This document shows, piece by piece, positions 1-32,743 of a stretch of 64,000 nt of DNA. This DNA is from Alviniconcha marisindica (Eukaryota; Mollusca; Gastropoda; Provannidae): positions 270,001-334,000 of the forward strand of contig JABMCL010001879.1 of assembly GCA_018857735.1 (NCBI GenBank), written 5' to 3'. The translations under genes were made by a program, and so were the position numbers. The first letter of the stretch is position 1, and each line of letters begins with the position of its first letter. The notes under the pieces are model-generated. The model was not told where the DNA came from and made no database searches. It saw only the letters and a list, made by a program, of their open reading frames with translations.

Positions 1-94
1 ACACACACACACACACACTACAACAAAAACCACAATTTAAAAACAACAAAAAACAACAACAACAACAACACATGCCTTTTCCACGCGTGTCCAG

Positions 95-21943
<21,849 letters not shown>

Positions 21944-22814
21944 GATATCTCCATCTGCATCTCTGGGAACACTGTGATATAAACTTCAACGTGGCATGTT
22001 CCATCACAAGAGTTGTGTCGATCTCGTCATGGGGTTTTCAGATCACATGGTTACATCACGTCAACCATGTCAGCATATTCATTCATGCAGCCATGTAGGC
22101 GAGACAAGATCTTGTCTTGAAGGCAAGACAGTGCCCCAATCTTCTTCTGGTCAACTCTTGACATCAGTGATTAGTTTCAATCATAGATGCAGATACGTAA
22201 CAAAATCTATCATTCTTGACTGACAGAGTTGGACGAAAACTTGCCAACCGTTCAGAAAGCTCTTCAGTGTGCTTTCTGGTTCTCATCTAAGATGCTGTTC
22301 TGTGGGCAGTTTCTAAGTACTCCATCACCAGGACTGATGACTCCTTCTTTACAATAGTCAGAGCCATCGGTCATTTCTAATGGTTGTCTGAGACAGAAGT
22401 ATGGACACTCTTTCTGTTTGTATATTGGCAACCTTCTGCCTCTCTGGCCAGTGATGTACATTGTGAAGCCAGTTCTGATTCACACAGTACTGAGAATGGT
22501 GAAAACTTCAAAAGGATTTGAAAGAACCTTCCAGAGCTTTTGTTTTTAAAAGGTTGTTGTTGTTTTTCCTCTTCTTCTTTTCTTTTCTTTTTTGCCAAGT
22601 AATATGCCTGTCATACAGCTTTGGACAATGTCTGTTTGAATATTATTTGCTGAGAGTGTTGTACAGTTTTGACCACGAACCTGTTGAATTCTATCAGCAC
22701 AAAGTTGTGGTCTATTTATTCTTTGCCTATTTATTGTTTACATCCTACTTAAGTATCTTTATAAAGGACACCCTGAAGGATGAAGGATTGTGAGACCAAA
22801 ATCTAAACAAACAA
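21944..22814 (+). other. Probable ADAMTS 3' untranslated region and flank
   Basis: No coding similarity. An AATAAA lies at about 22850 inside the next repeat, but no polyadenylation site can be fixed from sequence alone. Confidence 0.4.
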
Positions 22815-22817
22815 AAG

Positions 22818-23070
22818 ACATGATGGTGTCACAAAAAAAACAGACATTCAATAAAAAGCACCCCTGTTTGCGATGGCTCATTGGATGCATTCAGTGATGA
22901 ATGTCACTTGTTTGTCTGTAGCGCTACATTCAAGGCTGTTCTTTCATTGGTGTCACGAAAAAACCCGACATTCAATGAAAAGCACCCCAGTTTGTGATGG
23001 CTCATTGGATGCATTCAGTGGTAAACGTCACTTGTTTGTCCGGAGCGCTGCATCCAATGCTGCTCTTTCA
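22818..23070. repeat. Two tandem copies of an about 127-bp unit
   Basis: Both units share GGTGTCACRAAAAAA, GACATTCAATRAAAAGCACC, GATGGCTCATTGGATGCATT and TGTCACTTGTTTGTC. The second differs at roughly one position in ten. Confidence 0.9.
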
Positions 23071-24965
23071 GCCCATACTCCGGACAGCCTGCTGCCAACT
23101 AGCCTCCCTTTCATGCATCAGTGGACAGTGGACAGCCACTGCCATGTTTAACTTTAAGGCTACAGTGCGGCCAACTGCGGCATCTGCACAAGGACACCTG
23201 CAGTAGGCTAGCGTTGGTTGCGTGCAGTTTGTCTTGAGCTTTGCAGATGGGAAGTACAATCACCCATGAGATACATGCTGTACAGAACAAGCATGCATTC
23301 TTTGACCCTCGGAGCACTCGAAAATGTCTACCTGCCCTGAAGATGATTTTCCAAGCTGTGCAGCTCACAAGAGGTGTGAAGCTGATGGTGCAAAAAGGAT
23401 GGACATGGACGACCTTTAGCACACAGATCTGGTCACCCGCATCCACCAGCTCATGCAAGTTGTGCCCTGCAGCTGGGCCCCTATACTCCCTGTCCCGCTG
23501 TACAAACTCCCCTTCCAGCCATACCCACTCCCTCCCATTTCTGCACTGAGGAGGTCATGTACAGTGAAACTGAGTCCTGGCAGCCAACACAATTTGCATA
23601 CACAAAACGTTAATTTGCAAGTATATGTATGTCAGAGCCGGACCTGAGGGGAGGTGGGGCGGGTCCAGGGGTTCTGGAAACCCCCCTTTACCCCCCTCCC
23701 CTTGTCACTCTGTGTGTGTGTGTGTGTGATTTGAACTGGAAGTGATACTGGTATAGCTGTAGATTAAGTTTATCACTTTTTATTACAGGGATCAAGGCAA
23801 TGGTGTTTAACGTATGTAAAACATGGGTGCATTAACACTCTTAACAAGAAGCAAGACTAAAAACTTATAAGAGGCCGCCAATGCATCGCACAAATGCTAG
23901 AATTCTACCCCTGCTTCTTCAGTAACCCCCCTTCCCTTCCCATTCCCATCTAGCAGGTCTGGCCCTGTGTGTAGTTCCATGTAGATCATTTATACAATTG
24001 GGTGCCAGTCAAATCAAGCAATACATACCTGAAAAGGCCAGACAGACCATCAGGATCTCCAGTTGTAAGGCCACCATTACTAGCAGTTTCAATGCAAATA
24101 AGAGGTGTGCTTATGCAAGATCCCAGCATTTTATATGTTAACTGTTTGTTGAGCTAACATAGGATCAACCAAAAACATCAACCATCCATTGAACATTTAT
24201 CACTGCAGTTTCATAAAGTCCACAAGTATTTGATCTCCATAAAATTCAGTGATGATCACCAAATGACATATGTTTCTGCAACGATCTTTAAAACTTATGT
24301 GATGACTGCATGATAGTCTTGGCCAAACCATCTTTTTTTTCTTTTTTTTTTAAAGAGTTCATTCACTGCATTCATATGCACACAAACAAGCAAAACGGTA
24401 TTTACTTCATTCTACTGGATGTTGAGTCTAGAAAATGACATGTATATGTTGTACAGGCTTAATTACATGTTTATTATAGCGTTTGAAGTGGTACTGCCTG
24501 TGTTAAAATGTACTAAATTGTTAATTATTTGTTGAGACTTTACTGGATTGTACATGTTGTAATCTGTTCATAATGACCAACCTCATAAACACCTGATTGT
24601 CCCAATGGGAAAGTTAAGGTGAGATTCCATTTGTATGAATACAGATATGGCAAAAATCAAGCCAGTAGAAAACAGCCACACATAATTCAATGTTTTCTGA
24701 AACCAATGTGGAGACTGTCTGGTTACAGAAACAATTTTTCAATCAGACCAGGCCTAGAGCATGATGTTTACCATTGCCACTGTGGGTTTTGTATTCATAC
24801 AAGGTAGACTTCCTCATTCAGGTCATTTTCATCAAGAGAATGAAAAAACAGCAGCAGCAACAAACAATACACATTCTACTACTTTTTCCCAACACTGATG
24901 GAGTTTGTATTCAGTTCTGCACAGGCAGCATTCTCTTGGCTTCCACTGGATCTTTAACATGCACA
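23071..24965. other. Intergenic, no recognisable gene
   Basis: A/T-rich sequence. Small ORFs show no domain. A GATCTTTAACATGCACATGC block at about 24950 belongs to the repeat family that follows. Confidence 0.5.
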
Positions 24966-24969
24966 TGCA

Positions 24970-25631
24970 CACACCTGCTGTACACAGGACCTCCCTTCTC
25001 TGTCTCATCCACAGAACTAGACACTGTACCCAGCACACAGACTCCATATATGGGGAACAGTGTTATTGTTTGTACAGTGCATGACCTCAGCTGTCTAATT
25101 CAGAAGACGGATCCATCACAGAGAGACTCCAGAGAGGGGACACAGTATTACTGCTTGTACAGCACAGGTTCTCAGTTTTCTGTCTTATCTGATGGACTAG
25201 GTGCTGGATCCATCACATGGAGACTCCAGAGATGGGGCAAACGCTGGTTGTAAACCACAGGACCTGTCTGGTCCATCTCACCTGAAGGACTAGATGCTGG
25301 ATCCATCACACAGAAACACCAAGAGATGAGGAACAGTGCAACTGCTTGTACACCACAGGACCTTGGTTGCCCATCTCATCGGAAGGAATAGATGCTGGAT
25401 CCATCACACAGAGACTCCAGAGAGAAAGGAGGAAAACTGTGCTCCTGTTTGTACAGCATAGGACCCTGGCTGTCTATCTTATGCAAAGGACTAGATGCTG
25501 GATCCATCACATGAACACTCTTTTGAGGGAGACCAGTGATACTGCTTGAAAAGCACAACACCTGGGTTGTCTGTCTCATCTGTGCTGGGTACACCACACA
25601 GAGACTACAGAGAGGGGAAGCAGCATGATAG
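24970..25631 (-). repeat. Tandem array of SINE-body units, about 105-115 bp each
   Basis: About six units carry a block like GGACTAGATGCTGGATCCAT followed by CACAGAGACTCCAGAGA and CTGCTTGTACAGCACAGGA. A further unit continues at 26081-26175, after a transposon insertion. On the - strand the units lie directly behind the tRNA-like head at 26177-26250, so they look like a SINE body that expanded in tandem. Confidence 0.8.
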
Positions 25632-25640
25632 CACAGGACC

Positions 25641-26080
25641 CAAATTCCAAGCACTGGTTAATGACATCCTTTCTCCAACCATTGCCTCAACTGATTACGC
25701 CATAGGTCTCAGAAAACTGTCAGCTAACACTTTTTCGTTGGTGCTCAAATGGCACTAAGTTTGTAACAGACAACTCAAAATATATTTCTTTCATAACCAC
25801 CCATGTTGCTTACGCCAGCACAACTAAAACCAAAACTGTTTGAATCGAAATGGAACTCTTTTTCTTTTCTCTCTTTTTTTTACCCAGGGCAGGTGATCCT
25901 CACATTTATGTGCATGTTTGGACACCATGTTGTTTCCACAGTCTTATTAGTACCCAAACCTTCTGGAGTGCAATGACAGTATCAATGGAAAGCTGCGCAG
26001 AGATAAAGAGCGCCCATTCAGTGGTGTAACCAGTTCTGGCAGAGATTGGAGGAAGATGCCAGAAAGAGATGCTCAGCATG
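25641..26080 (-). mobile_element. 440-bp inverted-repeat element, copy 2, diverged but full length
   Basis: This is the reverse complement of the 3179-3617 element, beginning CAAATTCCAAGCACTGG and ending near GATGCTCAGCATG. It is flanked by a perfect 9-bp repeat CACAGGACC at 25632-25640 and 26081-26089. It is 440 bp against 439 for copy 1. Divergence is clearly higher, so this is an older insertion. It splits the SINE-derived array. Confidence 0.87.
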
Positions 26081-26164
26081 CACAGGACCTTGGTTGCCCA
26101 TCTCATCCAAAGGACTATGGACATTGATGCCACCACATGGAGACTCTAGTGAGGGAGGACAGTG

Positions 26165-26250
26165 TTACTGCTTATACAGGAGTCAAACATGCGACCTCTC
26201 AGTCCAAACTCTAGTGTTCTAGCCACCCTGCCACACCCTCTCTGTCATAG
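26165..26250 (-). mobile_element. tRNA-derived SINE head
   Basis: On the - strand the sequence contains an A-box-like TGGCTAGAACACT and a B-box-like GTTTGACTCC about 30 bp further, the spacing of a tRNA promoter. The body follows towards lower coordinates. Confidence 0.6.
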
Positions 26251-26269
26251 AGCAGAACCTCTGATGAAC

Positions 26270-26725
26270 AACCACCCTGGTGAGGAGTCACCCCACCTTT
26301 TAGACCATGTTTCTAAAACCTTTGGTGAGGAGTCACCCCATCTTTTAGACCATGTTTCTAAAACCTTTGGTGAGGAGTCGCCCCACCTTTTAGACTATGT
26401 TTCTGAATCCTTTGGTGAGGAGTCACCCCACCTTTTAGACCATGTTTCTGAATCCTTTGGTGAGGAGTCACCCCACCTTTTAGACCATGTTTCTGAATCC
26501 TTTGGTGAGGAGTCACCCCACCTTTTAGACCATGTTTCTGAACCTTTGGTGAGGAGTCACCCCACCTTTTAGACCACATTTAGGAAACCTTTGGTGAAGT
26601 CACCCCACCTTTTAGACCATGTTTCTGAAAGCTTTGGTGAGGAGTCACGCAACCTTTTAGACCATGTTTCTGAAATCTTTGGCAAGGAGTCACCCCACCT
26701 GTTAGACCATGTTTCTGAAACGTTT
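26270..26725. repeat. Minisatellite, about 51-bp unit, roughly nine copies
   Basis: Units contain GGTGAGGAGTCACCCCACCT, TTTAGACCATGTTTCTGAA and TCCTT. The ORF on the + strand is an artefact of a unit length divisible by three. Confidence 0.94.
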
Positions 26726-27679
26726 CCCTTCTTAGATTTATCTGCCTGAATCTGACCACCTCTTGTATAATACCGCTTTTGCTTGCAATCTTTAGGGTGG
26801 ACTTAAAAGGGGGGTTCTGCTGTTCATGCATTTGTAGCATGGCTCTGCATAAACTGCTTACAAGCCAATGCCATACAGTACAGGTAGCTTAGCCAGTGAG
26901 TCAGGAGCATGGAAATGTGAACATGGTTGCGCATTACACGAGATCAAAATGTACACAAGATTGAAAAGAACACTTATTTTAATCGCATGATACAAAACAT
27001 ACAAAAATTTCTAGGGTGAACCCATTTTTCAAGCAACAAACACACTGATAATACACTGACAAATGATGATAGGAATGAAATTTGGTCTAATTGGCTTTCT
27101 CTTTGGTTCTCCGCAAAACATTTCCACCAACTGATCACATTCCACTCCTGTCAATGTGGGCCAGTGTATTAGCTGTATGTTACTTGCATAAAAAAGGGGC
27201 TTGCCCTGAACATTTGTCCAAGTTTTATATTGTCCACTTAAAATAGGCGTTCTTTTCCTTCCTTTGTGTGTTGGGATCCTGTTTCAGAATGTTATCAGTC
27301 AACGTTGTATCAGATTCTTCTTCTTCTTTTTTTTTTTTTTGAATACAGTGTTCATATGTGTGTGCATGTATATATTACTTAGGCACATGGGTGGTGTTTA
27401 ATGGTTTTGTACATGTTCAAAGTCATAAGTAACGTTATTGATTTCATGCTATGTACTCTCGTACATTGTACAGATGTTGATCATAATACATAAATACATA
27501 ATACATGTTGGCACATTATGTACAAGCATGCATGAGTGATTTGTTTGTCTTTCTATGCAAACATGTAGCTTGTTAAATTTACAAGTGAGAGAATATGCAT
27601 AAATGTTATATGATCTTCTCTTACACTTCAGTTCTGCACAGACCTAAACTTTGCCCATACAGGAACTATCCTCAAAACA
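26726..27679. other. Intergenic, no recognisable gene
   Basis: Plain A/T-rich sequence with a poly-T patch at about 27325. Nothing recognised. Confidence 0.5.
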
Positions 27680-28180
27680 TGTTGTTGTTGTTGTTGTTTT
27701 CGTCCATTAAGTAGAAGAGGCCAGAATAAACACTTTAACTAGGGACTGTGCTTTAAAGGAGCAAGTGTTCTCAAAATATGTTTCGTCCAAGTAGAAGAGA
27801 CCAAAATAAACACTTTAACTAGGGACTGTACTTCAACAGAGCAAGTGTGCTCAAAACATGTTTTGTCTAACAAGCAGAAGAGAACAAAATCAACACTTTA
27901 ACTAGGGACTGCACTTTAACAGAGCAAGTGTTCTCAAAACATGTTTAGTCCAAGTAGAAGAGACCAAAATAAACACTTTAACTAGGGACTGTACTTCAAC
28001 AGAGCAAGTGTTCTCAAAACATGTTTTGTCCAAGTAAAAGAGACCAAAATAAACACTTTACTGTACCGTAAAGGAACTAGTGTTCTTAAAATATGTTTTG
28101 TTTAACAAGAGACTTTTTTTCTTTTTCTTTCTTGGTGCTTTACGTCCACGGAGGCGAGATGGGACAAGAGACCAAAATCA
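27680..28180. repeat. Tandem repeat, about 90-bp unit, five to six copies
   Basis: Units contain CAAGTAGAAGAGACCAAAAT, AAACACTTTAACTAGGGACT and GAGCAAGTGTTCTCAAAACA. A fragment with TTTACGTCCACGGAGGC (SINE-tail type) is inserted near 28140. A related scrap lies at 30060-30150. Confidence 0.9.
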
Positions 28181-30280
28181 ACACTTTATATAGGGACTGT
28201 GCAAGCTACTTCTTGAATTTTAAGTAAAGTTCAAGTATAGCTGGCACACACAGTATGTACGGCATTAACTTGTTGGGAGCTTTCCGCATCAAGTGGATGT
28301 GCGCACCAGTGCACTGTTGCCAATAGTGAGTATCAAATTACATGGTAATGATTAGACGTAATTAGTTTTCTGGGTGAAAATGCTGTGATTACGCAATTCC
28401 CAGTGGTCCTTTTTTCTGAGATTTCAAAGAGTTAATGGAGAATGTGTCTGCAGAAGTGTTTAGGCCTACAGGAAATTAAACAAAATGAGGTGTGTTTTTT
28501 TTCTTCTGTTGTTGTTATGGATTGCTTCATGAAACCCTCTTTAAAGTACTGGCACTGGTGAATTTCATACACACTGCAGCCTATTTGTTAGTTTTCATTG
28601 TCAGGGAAAGAAACTTTTCTACAGGTCCTTTTCAGCCATGCCAAATTCATATTTAACAACTGCACATCCCAGATTTGCATTATTCCACCATACAGGTCAA
28701 TTTTTTTATGCCTTGATTGTGTACATAAAAGATGATTAATATTTGATTTTTGTGTAGTTGTAATCTCTGTTTCCTTTGGATGTTGTTGTTGTAAATGTGA
28801 ATGGTAGAGGTTTGGTTCTGTACCTAAATGAATGTGCAGTGTCACTTGTAAATGACCCAGGCATCTTTTTTTCTATTGTGTTCGATGTTCAAACCTCAAG
28901 ATTCCTCAATGGATTTGTCAACAGATTCAAAAATAAACTCAAACCAACTTTTCCCAACATGGCACTAACTGCTGTGTATGTGTGTGTGTGTGGGGGGGGG
29001 TGTATGTGAGTGTGTGTGTGTGTGTGTGTGTGTGAGGGTGGGGTGCGTGTGCGTGTATGTGTGAGAGAGACACAGAAAGAGAGAGAGATGAGCAGGTTAT
29101 AATTCTATTCATGAATCTGCAGCACTTGTATATTTTGTACTAGTTGTAAATGTTTGCAAAGTTCTGTAAAGAGCTGTGAGCTCTCAGGAGAAAAAGACAC
29201 TACATAAATGTAAGTTACTATTATCATTATTATTCATTATGGGTCTCTCATAGAACCTCAGTCAACAGACATCATTTTGGACAATATATTTGTGTTGTAT
29301 TCACTTGACATAGACTGATTTCTTCAGATCTAAAAATCATTTGTATTAATTTAGAAACACATATCGAGGAGAATAACAACAAAACACAACTCTCAAAGAC
29401 CTGTGGCATATCTGAGCACCATGACATCTGCACTGTGTTTCTGTGCATGTACAGTCTAAAAGAAACATGAAATGATGTCTAATGTCTAAAAGCTGTCTCT
29501 CAATGAAAAATGCTGAAAAGGAGAAGGGGGGGGGGGGGGGGGGGCTTAAGATCTGATACACTCTGTACATTCAAAAACACAGCACAACATTCCATCAAAG
29601 TTTGCTAAGTATTTATTGCCTTCACAGTCTACTTCTACAGTCAATGTGGATGAGCCCTAGTCTGTGAACCCTGACCACAACTTTAAGTGAGGAAAACCCT
29701 TTTAATGGACAAAGAAATAAAGCATAAGTACCCTTCAAATGGACAAAGAAATAAAGCATAAAAGGGTTGCTTTATTTAGGTGTATATAAAATTATATAAA
29801 ATACAAACATCAATACCCACGCACACACATGAGCTAAACTAGGAGCATGTGCCAGAAGAGAAGAATGGACATAATTACGTAAAAGATCTTTTAAAAATTA
29901 AACGCAAGATCAAAAACTTTGCTTTGTTCATGACAAAGGTTTGCATGTTGTGCAAAGCACACCCCCACACAAAAACACACGGTTAACCAAAAATTATGTG
30001 GAACCTCCTGTAACAAACACCTTAAAGTAAAATTACTCAGTTACAACAAACTACTTTAAAAGACCAAATTTTGCTGGAAGAAATGTGATTTGTCCGGGAC
30101 AGCCAGCCTTTCTCCAACAGGTAGAAGAGGTAAAATAAACACTTAACACCCTGAATTTAAGTTCTAAATGCCCCATTGATTAACACTGTCAAGTGTCACA
30201 GCTGGCCAGCATGCACAGCACAGGTGAGCTAGTTGTTGTGCGCAGCCAGTCCTGCTACCCCTTACCATGGAAATAAGCTT
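28181..30280. other. Intergenic, simple repeats only
   Basis: GT-rich tracts at 28980-29075 and a poly-G run at 29526-29544. Duplicated CAAATGGACAAAGAAATAAA near 29708-29760. No gene recognised. Confidence 0.5.
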
Positions 30281-30281
30281 A

Positions 30282-30508
30282 GTTGCTGACTGTAAAATCA
30301 AAGGAGCAGTTCAAAACTATATGATTAAATGTAAAATCAAAAGAGCAGTTCAAAACAAAACAAGTTTAGAAACTGAATGTAAAATCAAAAGAACAGTTCA
30401 AAACAAAATATGTTTGGTTATTAAAAGTAAAATCGAAGAAGTTCAAAACAAAATGAGTTTACAAATTGAATGTAAAATCAAAGGAGCAGTTCAAAACAAA
30501 ATCTTAAT
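30282..30508. repeat. Minisatellite, about 45-bp unit, five copies
   Basis: Units contain TGTAAAATCAAAAGAGCAGT and TCAAAACAAAATGAGTTTA. Confidence 0.92.
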
Positions 30509-32743
30509 TTTTTTTAAATTTTCAATCTCCTCTTCCTGTTGAATAAAATGTTTCACTGTTAACCCTTTCTCTGCCATAGACCTTGTATCGTTGGAGCAGT
30601 TTCCTGTCAATTATGGTCTAAAAGGAAGGTCGTAATTAAAGCTAAATCCTGATTAAGACAAGGGCACACTTAAAGGTGGAATTCAAGCTGGAAGTGGCAG
30701 GTGAAAGCACTTTGCTGGGGACATCATGTGATGTCCTCCTGGCAGGGAATGGGTTAACGATGCTAAACGTGCATTCTGATGGTGCTGCCAGTCCTAGTCA
30801 GAGAATGGGTTAATGATGCTAAACATGTATTCTGATGGTGCTGCCAGTCCTAGTCAGCTGGCTGGACCAAGCTCGCTGCACAACAGCAGGAGCAGTTGCT
30901 GATCTACACTTGTCCTCATAAGGCCTGTACAATTCCGGGTACTGTCTCTCTTTCTTGGACAATGTTGGCAGTATCTTACGCTCGCCATAAATGGCATTAT
31001 ATATAGCACTTGTTATGAGACATGATAATAACAAATACAATTTCTTTTTTTAAATTTGTATTAACAAAAACTTATTCATTCCAGTACCAATGTCATTTGA
31101 TTTGTTATCTTCTTTTCTAAGCATACAATTAATGTGTCTGGATGGAAAACTACCACAAAAAAAAAAAAAAGGTCTTTGGTACCACTAAATACAACAGATT
31201 ATAACTTAATACAAGCTAGAAAGGCAAGAAAATAGAGCACATATCTGGTACAACAGAGGAGGTCTTCATCTTTATACAAATGAAATCCTACACATGCACT
31301 GAATGAACAGCAGTGGAAGCTCACAAAATCAGCCTTGTCATGCATGTTTGCTCAAAACAAGCTGGGCACTCAAGCGCAGGTCTACATCCAATCAATACAT
31401 CTTATAATGTAAGTTGTGGGTCTTTTACCAGCTGTGGTGAAAATCAGTTAGTGTCAACAGAAAAGGGGATCTCATTTGAATTTGTACTAATCTGTACCTG
31501 TCAACCCATACAGTTTACCAGTATAAAATACAGTTTTTTTCTTTATTTGGGGGGGATATGGCCATATAGGAAAATGGATACAGGAAAACATGATTTTCAT
31601 GAGATTTTGTTGCTGTTTTAAACTTAGCAGAAAGATTGAAAAACTGTCAAATGAGCAGCCAACACACACCATCGCCAAATGCACTGACTAGTGCAATAGG
31701 CTAAGAAATCTCACTGGAAGTGAGATTTGAAGTTGTGCATGCATATTTAGCACAACATTGCTTCTTCCTTCTACTGCTGCATGTGCCGGTTGGAATTCAG
31801 CAAAAAAACAAAAGACCCCGGCCTGCATAAGGGAAATACAGGTTCACAAACTCTGGACTAAGGTTTACTCCCAACAGGGGTTGACAGCTATGCTAATCAA
31901 ATACAATGGGCAATATAACTACCCAAAGAGTAAAGCACTGACAACTTACATTCAACATGGAACAGATTACAGAAAGAAGAAAAAACTCTTTGTGTTTGCA
32001 AACCTAAAGTTACGTCTCCCACATCATATACACACGCACGCTCGCATGCACACACACACGCACACACACACCACACACACAGTCTACAAGATGACACACA
32101 CACAAACTGACATCCTCTTGTCACAAGCCTGTACACATAAAAGATTCCTGACAGCTGAAAAGCAAAGAAGAATCAGTAAAATTCCCAACTGTTTTGACAA
32201 ACATACAAACTCTCACCTTGTCGATTTCTCCTGACCCTCACTACAGATTTTTTTTTTTTGATTTTTTTCTCCCCCAGTTTGGAACTTTTGGAATCCAGCC
32301 CAGTTTGCCAGAATTTCAGCTTCTGTCACCCCTCAATAGAGGCACGGGAAATACAGATGTACAGAACTGATACACAGCTCATGACACAGATTACATATGA
32401 TAATATGACGTATATTAATTTCATATTGTATGTGTTTGCATCTATATATATATATTATAGCAACACTTCTGAAGACACAGCAGGAATTTTCAAATTACAC
32501 ATACACTACATCAACCAACAAAAATGGATAGAACCACCAGCAGTTTTCATTATTGCAAAAATGGAGTTTTCAGTGATGAGTGTAGTATGGTCATATGGAA
32601 ATTTGCAGTTCAAACTAATAGTACACATACGCACGCGTGCGCAAACACACACACACACACACATACAACCATGCACACACACACACACAACCACATACAC
32701 GCGTGCACACACACACACACACACACACACGCACAAACAGAAA
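30509..32743. other. Flank and probable 3' UTR of the - strand zinc-finger gene
   Basis: A roughly 60-bp duplication occurs at 30750-30860 (GGTTAATGATGCTAAACAT and GATGGTGCTGCCAGTCCTAG). CA tracts lie at 32030-32095 and 32640-32735. Any 3' UTR of the gene at 32744 would lie here, but no boundary can be set. Confidence 0.45.
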
